A DNA stretch of 64,000 nt from Verrucomicrobiota bacterium (GCA_017301975.1 JAFLEI010000006.1:62001-126000), one strand, 5' to 3'; counted from the stretch's first letter, positions 27,370 through 36,906 are shown. Program-made: numbers and translations. Notes: generated by a model not told the origin, from the letters alone.

Positions 27370-29343
27370 CTACAGCAAAGCCTCATGCGCACGGCCATCC
27401 TTGGCCTCGCAGTAGAGGATGAAGGACTGATTCACCACGGAGTAGCCTCCGGGAGTCGGGTAGTCTCCGCTGAAATACCAGTCTCCGTATTCCGCGCCAA
27501 GGGCGTTGTGGAGGTCGGGAATGGTCTGGTAGATGACCTCGACAGTTCCATGCCATGGGGTGTCCTCCGGACTGATCATCTCGGCGATTCGCTGGGAGAT
27601 TTCCAGGTCGGTGAACGGCGCGTAGATGGCCTTCACGGCATTGCGCATCTCCTCCTTGGGCTTTCGCATCTCGGCTTTGCAGGCGCGATAGGTCTCCATC
27701 ACGATGTGAGACATGCCACGCGCGCGCAAAAGTGAAACGGCAGCCTGGAAGGCGATGAATTTGCCGAGTTCCGCCATGTCGATGCCGTAGCAGTCAGGAT
27801 AACGGATCTGCGGAGCGGTAGAGCAAACGATGATGCGTTTCGGATTGGTGCGCGCCAGGATTTTCAACAGGCTTTTCTTCAGCGTGGTGCCACGGACGAT
27901 GGAATCATCAATGACCACCAGATTGTCCTTCGGCGTCACGACGCCGTAAGTGATGTCGTAGCTGCCGGACACGAGGGCATCACGCCCGGTCTCCTGGGCA
28001 ATGAAGGTGCGCATCTTGATGTCCTTGAGGGCGATTTTTTCGCCACGCGGCCAGTTGCGCAGCACGAGATCGTCCAGCTTGGCCTCGTCAAATTCACCGC
28101 GCTTGAGCATGTCCATCAGCGCCTCTTTGACGACGACACGGCGGCTCTTGCGCAGACCGTCGAGGAAGCCGAAATAGGCCGTCTCAGCCGTGTTTGGAAT
28201 GAAGCTGAGCACGGTGTGCTCGAAGTCGTTGTCGATGGCCTTGACGACCTGCGGCACCAACTGTTCACCGAGCGCCTTGCGCTGGTGGTAGATGGCGGAG
28301 TCGTTGCCGCGTGAGAAATAGATGCACTCGAACGAGCAGGGCTTGAACTCGCGCGGCTCAGTGAAGGGCTGAATGGTCATGCCACCATCCGCTTTGATCA
28401 CGGCCACATGCGCGGGCGGGATCTCATGAGTGTCCTCTTCATTGACACCGAAAACGGACATCAAGGCGACACGCTCGGACGCCATGGCGAAGATCTCGTC
28501 GTTCTCGTAGTAATGGCAGGGGCGGATGCCGCTGGGGTCGCGCATGGCAAAGAGATCGCCATTGCCGATGACGCCGACGATGCTGTAACCGCCATCCCAG
28601 CGCTTGGCGGATTCCTTGATCACCGCAGTCACATCCAGCTTTTCGCTGATGTGCTGGGGAATGTCTTCGCCCGGCATTCCGGAGTCACGCAGGTCGTGGT
28701 AAAGCTTGGTGTGCGCCTCATCGAGCTGAAAGCCGATTTCTTCGAGCACACTCTGAGTGTCCGTGCCGAACACGGGGTGCTGCCCGCGCTTCATCATGAC
28801 CTCGTTGAGCTCGCGGGTGTTGGTGAGGTTGAAGTTCCCCATCACCATCAGCGTGCGCGTGGGCCAGGTGGTGCGGCGCATGTAGGGGTGCAGCGCCCCT
28901 TTGCCGAAGTCACCGCTGGTGCCGTAGCGCAGATGGCCGATGTAGATCTCCCCGGCCATTTCAAACTCGCGTTTGATGGCGTCCGGATCGTCCTCAAAAG
29001 AAACAAACTCTTTGCCCTCCTGGTCGCGCTCATCCTTGCGCTGTTTGTTGATGCGGCGGGCGATGCGCTTGTATTCCTTGCGCTCATCCTCAAAGACTTG
29101 GCCGATGCGCTCCACACTCTCAGTGCTGCGCACGCGGAACATGTAGGGGAGGCCCGGGGGCATGCCAAGCTTGCTGCAGCCAATGCCCATGCCGTCCTGG
29201 CCGCGGTTTCGCTGCTTGGTCATAATGGCCTGCAGTGCGTCAAAGCCGTAGAGGGCGTTGCCGTATTTTTGATAGAAGTAGCCCAGCGGCTTTTTCAGCC
29301 GCACCACTGCTATGCCGCACTCGTGACTGATTGGGTCGCTCAT
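27370..29343 (-). CDS. purF: Amidophosphoribosyltransferase, long Bacteroides-type
   Basis: Catalyses the first committed step of purine synthesis from PRPP and glutamine. After a short leader (MSDPISHE) comes the class II glutaminase Cys in CGIAVVRL; cleavage of a leader is known for B. subtilis PurF. RNRGQDGMGIG and GHLRYGTSGDFG belong to the glutaminase half. The C-terminal phosphoribosyltransferase half has the PRPP loop VVIDDSIVRGTTL. Length 657 exceeds canonical PurF (~470-500), with a charged insert around residues 75-110, like the long paralogue remembered from Bacteroidetes. ATG 29343 is chosen over 29418 because it gives this leader. Confidence 0.85.
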   Translation of the reverse strand: MSDPISHECGIAVVRLKKPLGYFYQKYGNALYGFDALQAIMTKQRNRGQDGMGIGCSKLGMPPGLPYMFRVRSTESVERIGQVFEDERKEYKRIARRINKQRKDERDQEGKEFVSFEDDPDAIKREFEMAGEIYIGHLRYGTSGDFGKGALHPYMRRTTWPTRTLMVMGNFNLTNTRELNEVMMKRGQHPVFGTDTQSVLEEIGFQLDEAHTKLYHDLRDSGMPGEDIPQHISEKLDVTAVIKESAKRWDGGYSIVGVIGNGDLFAMRDPSGIRPCHYYENDEIFAMASERVALMSVFGVNEEDTHEIPPAHVAVIKADGGMTIQPFTEPREFKPCSFECIYFSRGNDSAIYHQRKALGEQLVPQVVKAIDNDFEHTVLSFIPNTAETAYFGFLDGLRKSRRVVVKEALMDMLKRGEFDEAKLDDLVLRNWPRGEKIALKDIKMRTFIAQETGRDALVSGSYDITYGVVTPKDNLVVIDDSIVRGTTLKKSLLKILARTNPKRIIVCSTAPQIRYPDCYGIDMAELGKFIAFQAAVSLLRARGMSHIVMETYRACKAEMRKPKEEMRNAVKAIYAPFTDLEISQRIAEMISPEDTPWHGTVEVIYQTIPDLHNALGAEYGDWYFSGDYPTPGGYSVVNQSFILYCEAKDGRAHEALL

Positions 29344-29438
29344 CGTAAAGGAGCGCCCATCATTGGCATACGGCGGAAGGAGTGCAAGACGTGGAAAAAG
29401 TTTCTCGCGGGTGTCCATCGCCCCCTTTCGGGCGTAAG

Positions 29439-29473
29439 GCCCGCCTCCGGCGGCTTAAATCCGCCTTGCGGGC
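29439..29473. repeat. REP-like palindrome in a 317-bp intergenic region
   Basis: GCCCGC and GCGGGC form outer arms around GGCGG and CCGCC, giving a nested hairpin of about 35 bp. It lies between divergent purF and the sugar-dehydrogenase gene. Short GC-rich palindromes of this kind are often dispersed REP elements. The rest of the 317-bp interval shows no gene. Confidence 0.5.
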
Positions 29474-29660
29474 CCGCCCGGACTCCTCCCTCAGGCACGT
29501 CCGGCCGAATCTCAAATGGCGAATCATCAACGAGAATGCCCTGCTGATCGCGCCCCACGAAAACCCATCCCTCTGATTCATCACCCGGATATTTCGAGGA
29601 AAAACAAAATTGCGAGCTCTCAGGATGGCATGATCCATGCAGTCAGAAGCCCCAACCCCG

Positions 29661-30935
29661 ATGAAAATTTTCCTGCCCTCCCGCCCCTTGCTTTCTGCCC
29701 TGATGGTGGCGGCCCTGGGCACTCACAGCCCCATCCACTCCGCCATCCCGGAAACCGGCGCCCCGCAGCCGGTTCCTGCGGTGCCGGAAATCCCCCCTCA
29801 GGAACTGCCCGAAGAGCAGATGCCCGGAATCGTGCTGCGCAAACTTGCTTTTGACCGCGAGTTCGACTCCCCCGTGATGCTGGCCCCGCTGCCAGATGAC
29901 AGCGGGGAGCAGGTGATCGCGATGCAGCGCGGTGAATTCTGCGCCGTGCGACTGGATGGCAGCGGCCAATGGCGCCCCTTCCTCGATTTCCGTGAGAAGA
30001 TGAAAGGCATCGTGCTTTTTGAGGAGGGCGTTCACGGCATCGCCTTTCATCCTCAATTCGCTAAAAACCGCCTGTTCTACCTCAGCTACTCCCAAAACAA
30101 TCCCCGGCGCACGGTGATCAGTGAAATGCGCGCCTCCAAAGACTCCACCCCGGACGCGCTGCCAGAGACGGAGCGCGTGCTTCTGGAGATTCCACAGCCG
30201 CTGGCCGACCACTGGGGCGGCCACATCGCCTTCGGACCAGACGGCTTTCTGTACATCGCGCTTGGGGATGGCGGCCTGCGCAACGACCCCTATCGCCTGG
30301 CGCAAAACCCCTGGGTCTTGCACGGCAAAATACTGCGCATCGATGTGAACGGCCGCGCCGGCAAGCTGCCGTATGCGATCCCGGAGAACAACCCCTTTGC
30401 CAAGGAGCAAACCGTGCGGCCCGAAATTTTCGCCCTTGGTTTTCGCAACCCCTGGGGGCTGTCCTTTGACGCCCGTTCGGGCCAGCTCTGGTGCGCGGAC
30501 GTCGGGCAGGACCTGTGGGAGGAAATCAACCGCGTCGAAGCAGGGGCCAATTACGGGTGGAGTGAACGCGAAGGCCCCGCGAAGACGCCTTTCCATGCTC
30601 ACGGAGATCTGCCGGCCACCGCCCTCACCGACCCTGTGCATGCCTACACCCGCATGCGGGGAGAGGGCATTTGCATCGTCGGCGGCCTCCTCTATCGCGG
30701 CCAGAAATTGCCCCAGCTCGACGGCGCCTTTGTATTCGCCGACTGGGGATACGGCACCGTGTGGGCGCTGGGCATCGACCCCGCCAGCGGCCTGCCTGTG
30801 CGGCGCAGCGTGCTGTACCGCAAGGATTCGGAGCACAAGTTCAACCCCACCCTCGTCACGTCAGACGTTGATGGCGAACCGGTGCTGCTGTCTCAAGATG
30901 GAGCGCTCTATCGCCTGGAAAAGGATGACGAGTAA
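29661..30935 (+). CDS. PQQ-dependent sugar dehydrogenase (GSDH family)
   Basis: A 424-residue secreted soluble glucose/sorbosone dehydrogenase-like six-blade propeller. The start at ATG 29661 (MKIFLPSRPLLSALMVAALG) gives a signal peptide; ATG 29637 is possible. Family motifs: GVHGIAFHPQFAKN, FYLSYSQ, HWGGHIAFGPDGFLYIALGD, PEIFALGFRNPWGLSFD, LWCADVGQDLWEEINRV and NYGWSEREG. Members oxidise aldoses or act as Yli/Asd-type dehydrogenases with PQQ and calcium in the periplasm. The adjacent sulfatase suggests a glycan-degradation context, but the substrate is unknown. Confidence 0.85.
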   Translation: MKIFLPSRPLLSALMVAALGTHSPIHSAIPETGAPQPVPAVPEIPPQELPEEQMPGIVLRKLAFDREFDSPVMLAPLPDDSGEQVIAMQRGEFCAVRLDGSGQWRPFLDFREKMKGIVLFEEGVHGIAFHPQFAKNRLFYLSYSQNNPRRTVISEMRASKDSTPDALPETERVLLEIPQPLADHWGGHIAFGPDGFLYIALGDGGLRNDPYRLAQNPWVLHGKILRIDVNGRAGKLPYAIPENNPFAKEQTVRPEIFALGFRNPWGLSFDARSGQLWCADVGQDLWEEINRVEAGANYGWSEREGPAKTPFHAHGDLPATALTDPVHAYTRMRGEGICIVGGLLYRGQKLPQLDGAFVFADWGYGTVWALGIDPASGLPVRRSVLYRKDSEHKFNPTLVTSDVDGEPVLLSQDGALYRLEKDDE

Positions 30936-30984
30936 CGGAGTTTTCGCCGCAAGACGATAACCATGGCCACGTTCAAGGCGGGCC

Positions 30985-32397
30985 ATGAATCGTCTCCTTG
31001 CCCTGTTCCTGCTGTTGAGCTCCGCTGCGGTCGCTCAACAGAAACCCGATGTCCTGTTCATCGCCGTCGATGATTTGAACGACTGGGTGACCTATCTCGG
31101 CGGCCATCCGCAGACGAAAACGCCGAACATTGACCGCCTGGTGGCGCGTGGCACAGCGTTTACCAACTCGCACTGCGCCGCCCCGGCCTGCAATCCTTCG
31201 CGTGCGGCACTGATGAGCGGTTTGCGCCCGTGGCAGACCGGGATCTACACCAACGGTGATCCGGCCGAAGGCGTGATGAAGGATGTGGTCACGCTGAACC
31301 GCCACTTTCTTGCCAGCGGCTACAACACCTTCGGCGGCGGCAAAATTTACCACGGCTACGGCAGCGAGGGGCGCACTGACTCATGGACGAAATGGGAGGG
31401 GCTTTTTCCTTCCATCCAAGAACACGAGGAAAACATGAACGGCCTCAACCGCGGTCATTTCGACTGGGGTCCGGTGCATGCCAAACCCTCTGACATGGGC
31501 GACTACAAAGCCACCGACTGGGCCATCAACCAGCTCAAGACGGCACCGACGGACAAGCCGCTCTTCCTCGCGCTGGGCTACATCAAGCCACACCTGCCGT
31601 GGTACGTCCCCCAGGAGTATTATGACCGCTTCCCGCTGGCCGAAATCAAGCTGCCGGTGACCAAGGAGCATGATCTCGATGACATCCCCAAAGCCGGCGT
31701 GCGCATGGCCGGGCCTGAGGGCGATCACGCCGCCGTCGTCAAAGCCGACCAGTGGAAGAAAGGCGTACAGGCCTACCTCGCCACCATCTCATTCCTCGAC
31801 GATCAAGTGGGACGCCTGCTTGACGGACTCGATCAAAGCCCCCGAAAAGACAAGACCATCATCGTCTGGTGGACCGATCACGGGTGGAATCTGGGCGAAA
31901 AGGAGCACTGGCGCAAATTTGCCCTGTGGGAGGAAACCACCCGCACTTCCATGGCGATCATCGCCCCCGGTGTGACCAAGCCGGGCACCACCTGCACAGC
32001 TCCGGTCGATTACATGAACATGTATCCCACGGTCTGCGAACTCACAGGCCTGCCCGTACCCGAGCATGTCAAAGGCGCGAGCCTCATGCCCCTGCTCAAA
32101 GACCCCGCCGCCAAATGGGACGGCGTGGCCGTCTGCACCCACGGCAAAGGCAACCACGCCGTGCGCGATGCCAGCTGGCGCTACATTCGCTACGCCGACG
32201 GCACCGAGGAGCTCTACGACCACTCCAAAGATCCGTATGAATGGACCAACCTCGCCGCCGAAGTCGGCATGAGCGACATCAAGGCCAGACTTGGCGCCGC
32301 CATTCCCGCAGCCGATGCTGAAATCAAACCCACGTCGGGCGACGGGAAGAAGAAAGGCGAAGGCAAAGGAAAGAAGAAAAAGAAGGCCGACGACTAG
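30985..32397 (+). CDS. Formylglycine sulfatase (iduronate-2-sulfatase-like)
   Basis: A 470-residue exported sulfatase; signal peptide MNRLLALFLLLSSAAVA. The modification motif is CNPSRAALMSG, whose Cys69 must be converted to formylglycine by an anaerobic or aerobic maturase encoded elsewhere. Metal residues are in VLFIAVDDLNDW and IIVWWTDHGWNLGEKEHWRKF. The layout matches S1-family iduronate/choline-type sulfatases. The final ~30 residues form a Lys/Gly-rich tail (KKKGEGKGKKKKKADD) not part of the fold. It follows the sugar dehydrogenase by 49 bp. Confidence 0.9.
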   Translation: MNRLLALFLLLSSAAVAQQKPDVLFIAVDDLNDWVTYLGGHPQTKTPNIDRLVARGTAFTNSHCAAPACNPSRAALMSGLRPWQTGIYTNGDPAEGVMKDVVTLNRHFLASGYNTFGGGKIYHGYGSEGRTDSWTKWEGLFPSIQEHEENMNGLNRGHFDWGPVHAKPSDMGDYKATDWAINQLKTAPTDKPLFLALGYIKPHLPWYVPQEYYDRFPLAEIKLPVTKEHDLDDIPKAGVRMAGPEGDHAAVVKADQWKKGVQAYLATISFLDDQVGRLLDGLDQSPRKDKTIIVWWTDHGWNLGEKEHWRKFALWEETTRTSMAIIAPGVTKPGTTCTAPVDYMNMYPTVCELTGLPVPEHVKGASLMPLLKDPAAKWDGVAVCTHGKGNHAVRDASWRYIRYADGTEELYDHSKDPYEWTNLAAEVGMSDIKARLGAAIPAADAEIKPTSGDGKKKGEGKGKKKKKADD

Positions 32398-32424
32398 CCT
32401 GAATGGAAGGATCACACGAGCACT

Positions 32425-32586
32425 TCACGTCACCGTCTCCAGCTCCACCCAGTCCCTCCAGCGCGCAAACAAGCCGTCCACCTTCGCGGCATGTTTCGCA
32501 TAATCCGGCACACCATCTTTGGGCCAAATGTCAGCGCATGCCCACAAAAAAGCCGTGAGAGATTCACATCTCCCACGGCTCATCAT
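32425..32586 (-). pseudogene. Short open frame, possible 3' remnant of a lost gene
   Basis: A 53-codon minus-strand frame from ATG ATG at 32586 to TGA at 32425 encodes a Trp-rich segment (LTAFLWACADIWPKDG, DYAKHAAKVDGLFARWRDW) with protein-like composition. The terminator of the PEP-CTERM gene lies inside its first third, so the 5' part of the frame is unlikely to be genuine coding. The rest may be the tail of a gene removed by deletion. Family not recognised. Confidence 0.3.
32546..32580 (-). terminator. Rho-independent terminator of the PEP-CTERM gene
   Basis: On the minus strand, AGCCGTGGGAGAT and ATCTCTCACGGCT form a 13-bp stem (one G-U) with a 4-nt loop, followed directly by a run of six T. 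It lies 30 bp after the stop at 32611. Confidence 0.85.
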
Positions 32587-32610
32587 GACGGGTATGACCT
32601 CAAAGAGGGA

Positions 32611-33438
32611 TCACCTGGCGGAGAACAAGTCCCGGGTCCTGCGGCGTGTGATGATCAGGGTGCCGAGGCCGGCGCTCAGAATGAGAAAGGCGGAGCCTGG
32701 CTCTGGGACCGACGCGCATTCGCAGCCGTCCACCGCCACGAGGAAATAGGGGTCGCTGTTGACGGCCATCGGGCTGCCAGCGCCATTGTGCGTGTCTGCG
32801 GCCAGCGTGAAGCCGGAAACCTGCACATTAGGACCCACCAAGGAATCCAGATCGAGCTTCCAAAGGTCAGTCTGGGCGATCGGATCCAGCGCCGTAAGCA
32901 GGCTCATCGCATGGCTGCCCAGAATGTCCGCAGTCGAGAAATTGCCGAGCAGTAGATTGCCGATCCCGTAGATCGAAATGGTCGGTGCCACTTTGCTCGG
33001 GTCGGCGTCAGCCGAGTATTCATTGAGGCCGAAGTGGCCCAAGGTGGCAGACAGGCCGTTGCTCGACACCAGTTGATCGAAAAAGATGTTCAGTCCGGTG
33101 GACGCAGTCTGGATGCCCGGGGCGGAGCTCGCATCGTAAAGGCCGATGCCAAAGTCCGTCAGGGTGCCGTAGGCGTCCTGATAGCGCACGCCGAATCCTC
33201 CTTGGAACACAAAGTTCACATTGGGATTGGCTCCTGCCGAAGTTCCACCATCCAAGGTGAGGGGAGTGAGGTTTTGCAGCGCCGTGATGCTGTAGTTCTC
33301 ACCAGCCGGTGGATAGGGCTGATTCAGTTCAATGGTGGATGCAGCAAAACCAAGGCTGGTAAAAGCAAGCATCATGGCCGCTGCAGCAGCCGAAATGGGC
33401 TTGCGGTGCAGTTGGGGAGCTGAGGGGGGCGTTTTCAT
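32611..33438 (-). CDS. PEP-CTERM sorted exported protein
   Basis: A 275-residue secreted protein. An N-terminal signal region (AAAMMLAFTSLGFAAS) leads to a strand-rich mature domain (NVNFVFQGGFGVRYQDAYGT, ISIYGIGNLLLGN). At the C-terminus is a classic PEP-CTERM signal: VPEPGS, a hydrophobic helix and a basic tail (RRRTRDLFSAR). Such proteins are processed by exosortase and often associate with extracellular polysaccharide; no exosortase lies in this window. The upstream DNA is AT-rich. The function of the mature domain is unknown. Confidence 0.85.
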   Translation of the reverse strand: MKTPPSAPQLHRKPISAAAAAMMLAFTSLGFAASTIELNQPYPPAGENYSITALQNLTPLTLDGGTSAGANPNVNFVFQGGFGVRYQDAYGTLTDFGIGLYDASSAPGIQTASTGLNIFFDQLVSSNGLSATLGHFGLNEYSADADPSKVAPTISIYGIGNLLLGNFSTADILGSHAMSLLTALDPIAQTDLWKLDLDSLVGPNVQVSGFTLAADTHNGAGSPMAVNSDPYFLVAVDGCECASVPEPGSAFLILSAGLGTLIITRRRTRDLFSAR

Positions 33439-33828
33439 GGTTGCGAATGTTAACGGATTTGATACTCAAATTAGATTCACTGAATCCAAACGAACGATTG
33501 TCATCAAACTATAATTGAAACAATTCTCTGTAAAGCATTTCAGTTATGATTTTTTAATTTAATTATGCCTAAATGATCGCAGTAATGAATCAAATGGATG
33601 CTTTTTTGAAAATCATTTACAATAACTGACTCAATTCTGACATTTGTGGCAAAATCATGACACCTCCAAACGAGGGGGGGCGTGCAGTTAGCATCCCACC
33701 AGCAAAGAAAAGCCAGTCATCAGAGGATCGGCCACCTCGGTTTTGGGAGAGCAAGGGCGCAAGAGACGCCAAAATCGACCGACGGATGGTCGAATCAGCC
33801 CCCGGCCAAAGGAACCTTCCCGCCTCGC
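33439..33828. other. Intergenic region, AT-rich at one end
   Basis: A 390-bp stretch without a supported gene. About 33440-33650 is strongly AT-rich compared with the rest of the window and probably holds the promoter of the minus-strand PEP-CTERM gene. The remainder is GC-rich with a loose inverted repeat CGGTTTTGG/CCAAAATCG around 33738-33780. No RNA gene was recognised. Confidence 0.5.
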
Positions 33829-34713
33829 CTATTCACTCGCCTTGGCGGTGCCCTCGCCAGCAGTTGCAGGGGGCGGAGCGCCGAGCGGGCTCATTGGCAG
33901 GTGCTTTGGCGCTGGCGGTCCCATGAGTTCCGGCGGAGTGGTATAGGCGATCAACTGAGTGACGGTCGCAAAACGAAAGCCACGAGCAGCGAGATCATCC
34001 AGTGTGGCTGGCATCGCCGCGATAGTCGTCTCGTGGATGTCATGGCAGAGAATGATGGACCCCGGGCGTGTCTGACTTTGGATGCGGTCATACACCTTCT
34101 GGGCATTGCGGGGGTGCTGCCAGTCCTGAGGGTCCACATCCCAGAGGATCGCCGGGTAGCCGAAGGACTTTTCGATCCGCGCACGCTGCGTGGCACGCAC
34201 GGCGCCGTAGGGCGGGCGGTACAGCAAAGGGGCGGTGCCGCATGCTTTCACGATGGCGTCATGCGTGCGGCGCAGCTGGCTCTCCACACCCTCCGCACTG
34301 AGCTGCGTCAGCAAAGGATGGGACCAGCTGTGATTGCCCACCTCATGTCCATCTTCCACGATCCGACGCACAACCTCGGGGAAAGCGGCGGCATTTTTGC
34401 CCACCAGAAAAAAAGTGGCATGGATGCCACGCTGCTTGAGCAAATCCAGCAGACGTGGGGTCAGCACGGGATCCGGTCCATCATCAAAGGTGATCGCGAT
34501 CAGCGGCAGCGTCGTCTCGCAACGGGTGTAAACACTCTGGCGATTGACCGGGAGCACGCGCGGCAGCTTGGCGGTGTCTGGCAGGGCCGGTTGGGGAATG
34601 TCATCCGCAGGGAGCGCCCGCCGCACCTCGATCTTCAGTGCAGAACTGGCCACCTGCGCCGTGAGCGGGGCGGAAGTGCAGAGGAGAACGGCGAGCAGTC
34701 GCGGCAGAGACAT
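33829..34713 (-). CDS. Polysaccharide deacetylase (NodB family, CE4)
   Basis: A 294-residue exported deacetylase (signal peptide MSLPRLLAVLLCTSAPLTA). The NodB fold shows all main motifs: motif 1 ITFDDGPD (catalytic and metal Asp), motif 2 HEVGNHSWSHP (metal His pair), motif 3 YRPPYGA, motif 4 DVDPQDWQ and motif 5 IILCHDIHE. It probably removes acetyl groups from N-acetylglucosamine in peptidoglycan, chitin-like or exopolysaccharide material outside the cytoplasm. The Pro/Ala-rich tail is low complexity. It lies 87 bp downstream of the receptor gene. Confidence 0.9.
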   Translation of the reverse strand: MSLPRLLAVLLCTSAPLTAQVASSALKIEVRRALPADDIPQPALPDTAKLPRVLPVNRQSVYTRCETTLPLIAITFDDGPDPVLTPRLLDLLKQRGIHATFFLVGKNAAAFPEVVRRIVEDGHEVGNHSWSHPLLTQLSAEGVESQLRRTHDAIVKACGTAPLLYRPPYGAVRATQRARIEKSFGYPAILWDVDPQDWQHPRNAQKVYDRIQSQTRPGSIILCHDIHETTIAAMPATLDDLAARGFRFATVTQLIAYTTPPELMGPPAPKHLPMSPLGAPPPATAGEGTAKASE

Positions 34714-34800
34714 GGGGGGCGCAAGATCGTACGCTCTGGAAGCTTTGACAACAGGGCAGGGCGGTTTCTTTGTCGCCTCGGCAGGGGAGCAAATCTCCTC

Positions 34801-36906
34801 TTAGAAACGATAGGTCACCGAGAGGCGAAACATCCGTGGTTCGATGGGGTGCACGTGCACCCCGTCCACCGGTGCGGCATCGCTTTTAAGCTGGGAGGCA
34901 TAGTAGTACGCCACATCATAGTCGCTCCGGTTGAGCAGATTGAGGCAGTCCATCGCGATCTCCCAGTTGTTTTTGCGATACCCAAGGCGGGCATTGACCT
35001 GCAACGACTCGCGCGTTTTCACGTCCACCACCGAATCCAGGGGCCGTGGTGCGAAGTATCGGGCGCGCAGCGAGCCGAAGAAACCCTGGGCCCCTCCGAG
35101 CGTGATGCCCCCATTGAAGGTGTAGGGGATGGAGTTGGGGATCTTTTGATTGGGCGGATCGGTGTCGACGAGGTGCGCGCTGGTCAATGTGGCCTCCATA
35201 TCGACCATGACCCAGTCCTTGGGACGCCAGTAGCTGGAGAGCTCGATGCCCTGGCGCATGGAGGCCGCCCCCGGCTGGGTGGTGCCGGCATCCCCCGTGT
35301 AGATCAGCTCCGAATCGCTGTGCAGCATCCAGAACGAGAGCGTGTTCACCAGCTTGGGAATGGACTCGTTGCGAATGCCGATCTCGGCGCCGTAGGTCCG
35401 CACCAGCGGATTGACTCGATCTGCCGGGAGGCCCGTGTTGGGATCGGTGGTGATGTTCACGCCGCGCGCGTCATTGCTGTGGAAGCCCATCCCGGCGTTC
35501 ACATAGAACTCGGTCTTGGCCCACGGACCGAACACCATGCTGAGCTTCGGACTGACGATGCCCTTGGTCAGCGATCCCGCATTCTCCGGGAGGTTGCTCT
35601 TTTCCACGTTGAATTGAAACACATCTCCGCGCAGACCGGGGATGATGCGCAGCCAGCGCACCGGCTTGAGCTCAGCCTCCGCGTACAGGCCGTAGGTGGA
35701 CTGCGTGATGTCATCCTGCCGCACGGTGTTCCAGCGCTGACGCTGAGAGGTGTTGTACAGTCCCAGGCCGGTGATGATGTCCGTGCGCAGCTGCACGCCG
35801 AGAGTGAAACGCTGCTCCTGGCCCATGGCATCAAACCGCCAGTCACGCGCCAGTTCACCGCCGAGAAACCAGCGGTGATCCTTCTGCTCAAACTGGTCAC
35901 CCAGCGTGTCGCCACGCGCAATGCTGTCCATGTAGAAGGTGAAATTGGAAAACAGGTCGAGATCGTAAAAGCCCGCATACGCATTGGCGCGCGTGGTGGT
36001 TCGGCCTTCATTCCGCACCCAGTCGAACGAAAGGCTGTAGCGCTGTGAATTGCCCCCGTCGGTTGGATCCAGGTTCCCATAACGGCCCACCACGCCGCTT
36101 TCCATGGCACGCACCGGCACCTGGTCAGTGGACCTCCATTTGCCGTGATAGCCCATAAAGGTCACGTTGATCTGGTCCTTGGGGTTCTCCCAGTGCCAGC
36201 GCAGAAAGCCGTTCAAGCGGGTGGCATCTGAGGGCAAATCCCAGGGGCCATTGTAGAACTGATGCTCCAGCGCCACCGTGAGCTGCCCGGCACCAGCTTG
36301 GATCGTATCGGCGATCAGCGTGCGCGTGTAATCATATTCGCCCCAGGTGGTGGAGAGAATGCCCTGCGGCAGCGCATTCAGCAGTTTGAAGCGCGCCGCC
36401 CCGGTGGAGCTGAGATCGCCATGTTGGGCATAGTAGGTGCCCTTCCAATACTCCAGTTCACCGACCAGTTCCGGGATGATGAAATTGGTGTCCGCATAGC
36501 CCTGGCCGTGCGCATGGTTGCGCAGGTTCACCGGCATGCCATCCACGTAGATGGCAAAGTCGGTGCCGTGATCGAGGTTCGTCCCCCGCAGATAATACTG
36601 GTTCGCCTTGCCATCACCGCTGTGCTGCGTGGCGATGAAGCCCGGAATGCTCTCCAGCAGCTCACCACGTCGTGAAAAGGGCCGTGCCATCAGCTCCTTG
36701 GCGCTGGTCTGGCCTTTCGAGGCCGAGGTGGCGATGCCGATGAGACTCTCGGCCTTGCCCTCAATCACGATCTCGGGCATTTCGAAGGCCAGCTCCTCAG
36801 CCAGTGAGCCTTCTTCGGGCGCAGCCTTCAGGGCCGATTGGGCATGACTCAGCCAAGGGGCCAAAACAAGGCTGAGACTGATCGTGAATAGGCGCAGGGA
36901 TGGCAT
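34801..36906 (-). CDS. TonB-dependent outer-membrane receptor
   Basis: A 701-residue outer-membrane barrel with an N-terminal plug. The start at ATG 36906 (MPSLRLFTISLSLVLAPWLSHA, signal peptide) is chosen because the longer frame runs antisense to the divergent response regulator. The plug region (SRRGELLESIPGFIATQHSG, NQYYLRGTNLDHGTDFAIYVDGMPVN) is clear and the last residues (RMFRLSVTYRF) end in the aromatic typical of outer-membrane barrels. The ligand is unknown. The 111-bp gap to the divergent regulator may hold a shared control region. Confidence 0.9.
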   Translation of the reverse strand: MPSLRLFTISLSLVLAPWLSHAQSALKAAPEEGSLAEELAFEMPEIVIEGKAESLIGIATSASKGQTSAKELMARPFSRRGELLESIPGFIATQHSGDGKANQYYLRGTNLDHGTDFAIYVDGMPVNLRNHAHGQGYADTNFIIPELVGELEYWKGTYYAQHGDLSSTGAARFKLLNALPQGILSTTWGEYDYTRTLIADTIQAGAGQLTVALEHQFYNGPWDLPSDATRLNGFLRWHWENPKDQINVTFMGYHGKWRSTDQVPVRAMESGVVGRYGNLDPTDGGNSQRYSLSFDWVRNEGRTTTRANAYAGFYDLDLFSNFTFYMDSIARGDTLGDQFEQKDHRWFLGGELARDWRFDAMGQEQRFTLGVQLRTDIITGLGLYNTSQRQRWNTVRQDDITQSTYGLYAEAELKPVRWLRIIPGLRGDVFQFNVEKSNLPENAGSLTKGIVSPKLSMVFGPWAKTEFYVNAGMGFHSNDARGVNITTDPNTGLPADRVNPLVRTYGAEIGIRNESIPKLVNTLSFWMLHSDSELIYTGDAGTTQPGAASMRQGIELSSYWRPKDWVMVDMEATLTSAHLVDTDPPNQKIPNSIPYTFNGGITLGGAQGFFGSLRARYFAPRPLDSVVDVKTRESLQVNARLGYRKNNWEIAMDCLNLLNRSDYDVAYYYASQLKSDAAPVDGVHVHPIEPRMFRLSVTYRF

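Noticed and set aside
33682-36048. A 788-residue plus-strand open frame
   Set aside because: It lies antisense to the polysaccharide deacetylase and TonB receptor, both with clear motifs. Its Arg/His-rich translation has no domain; it is a GC-rich shadow.
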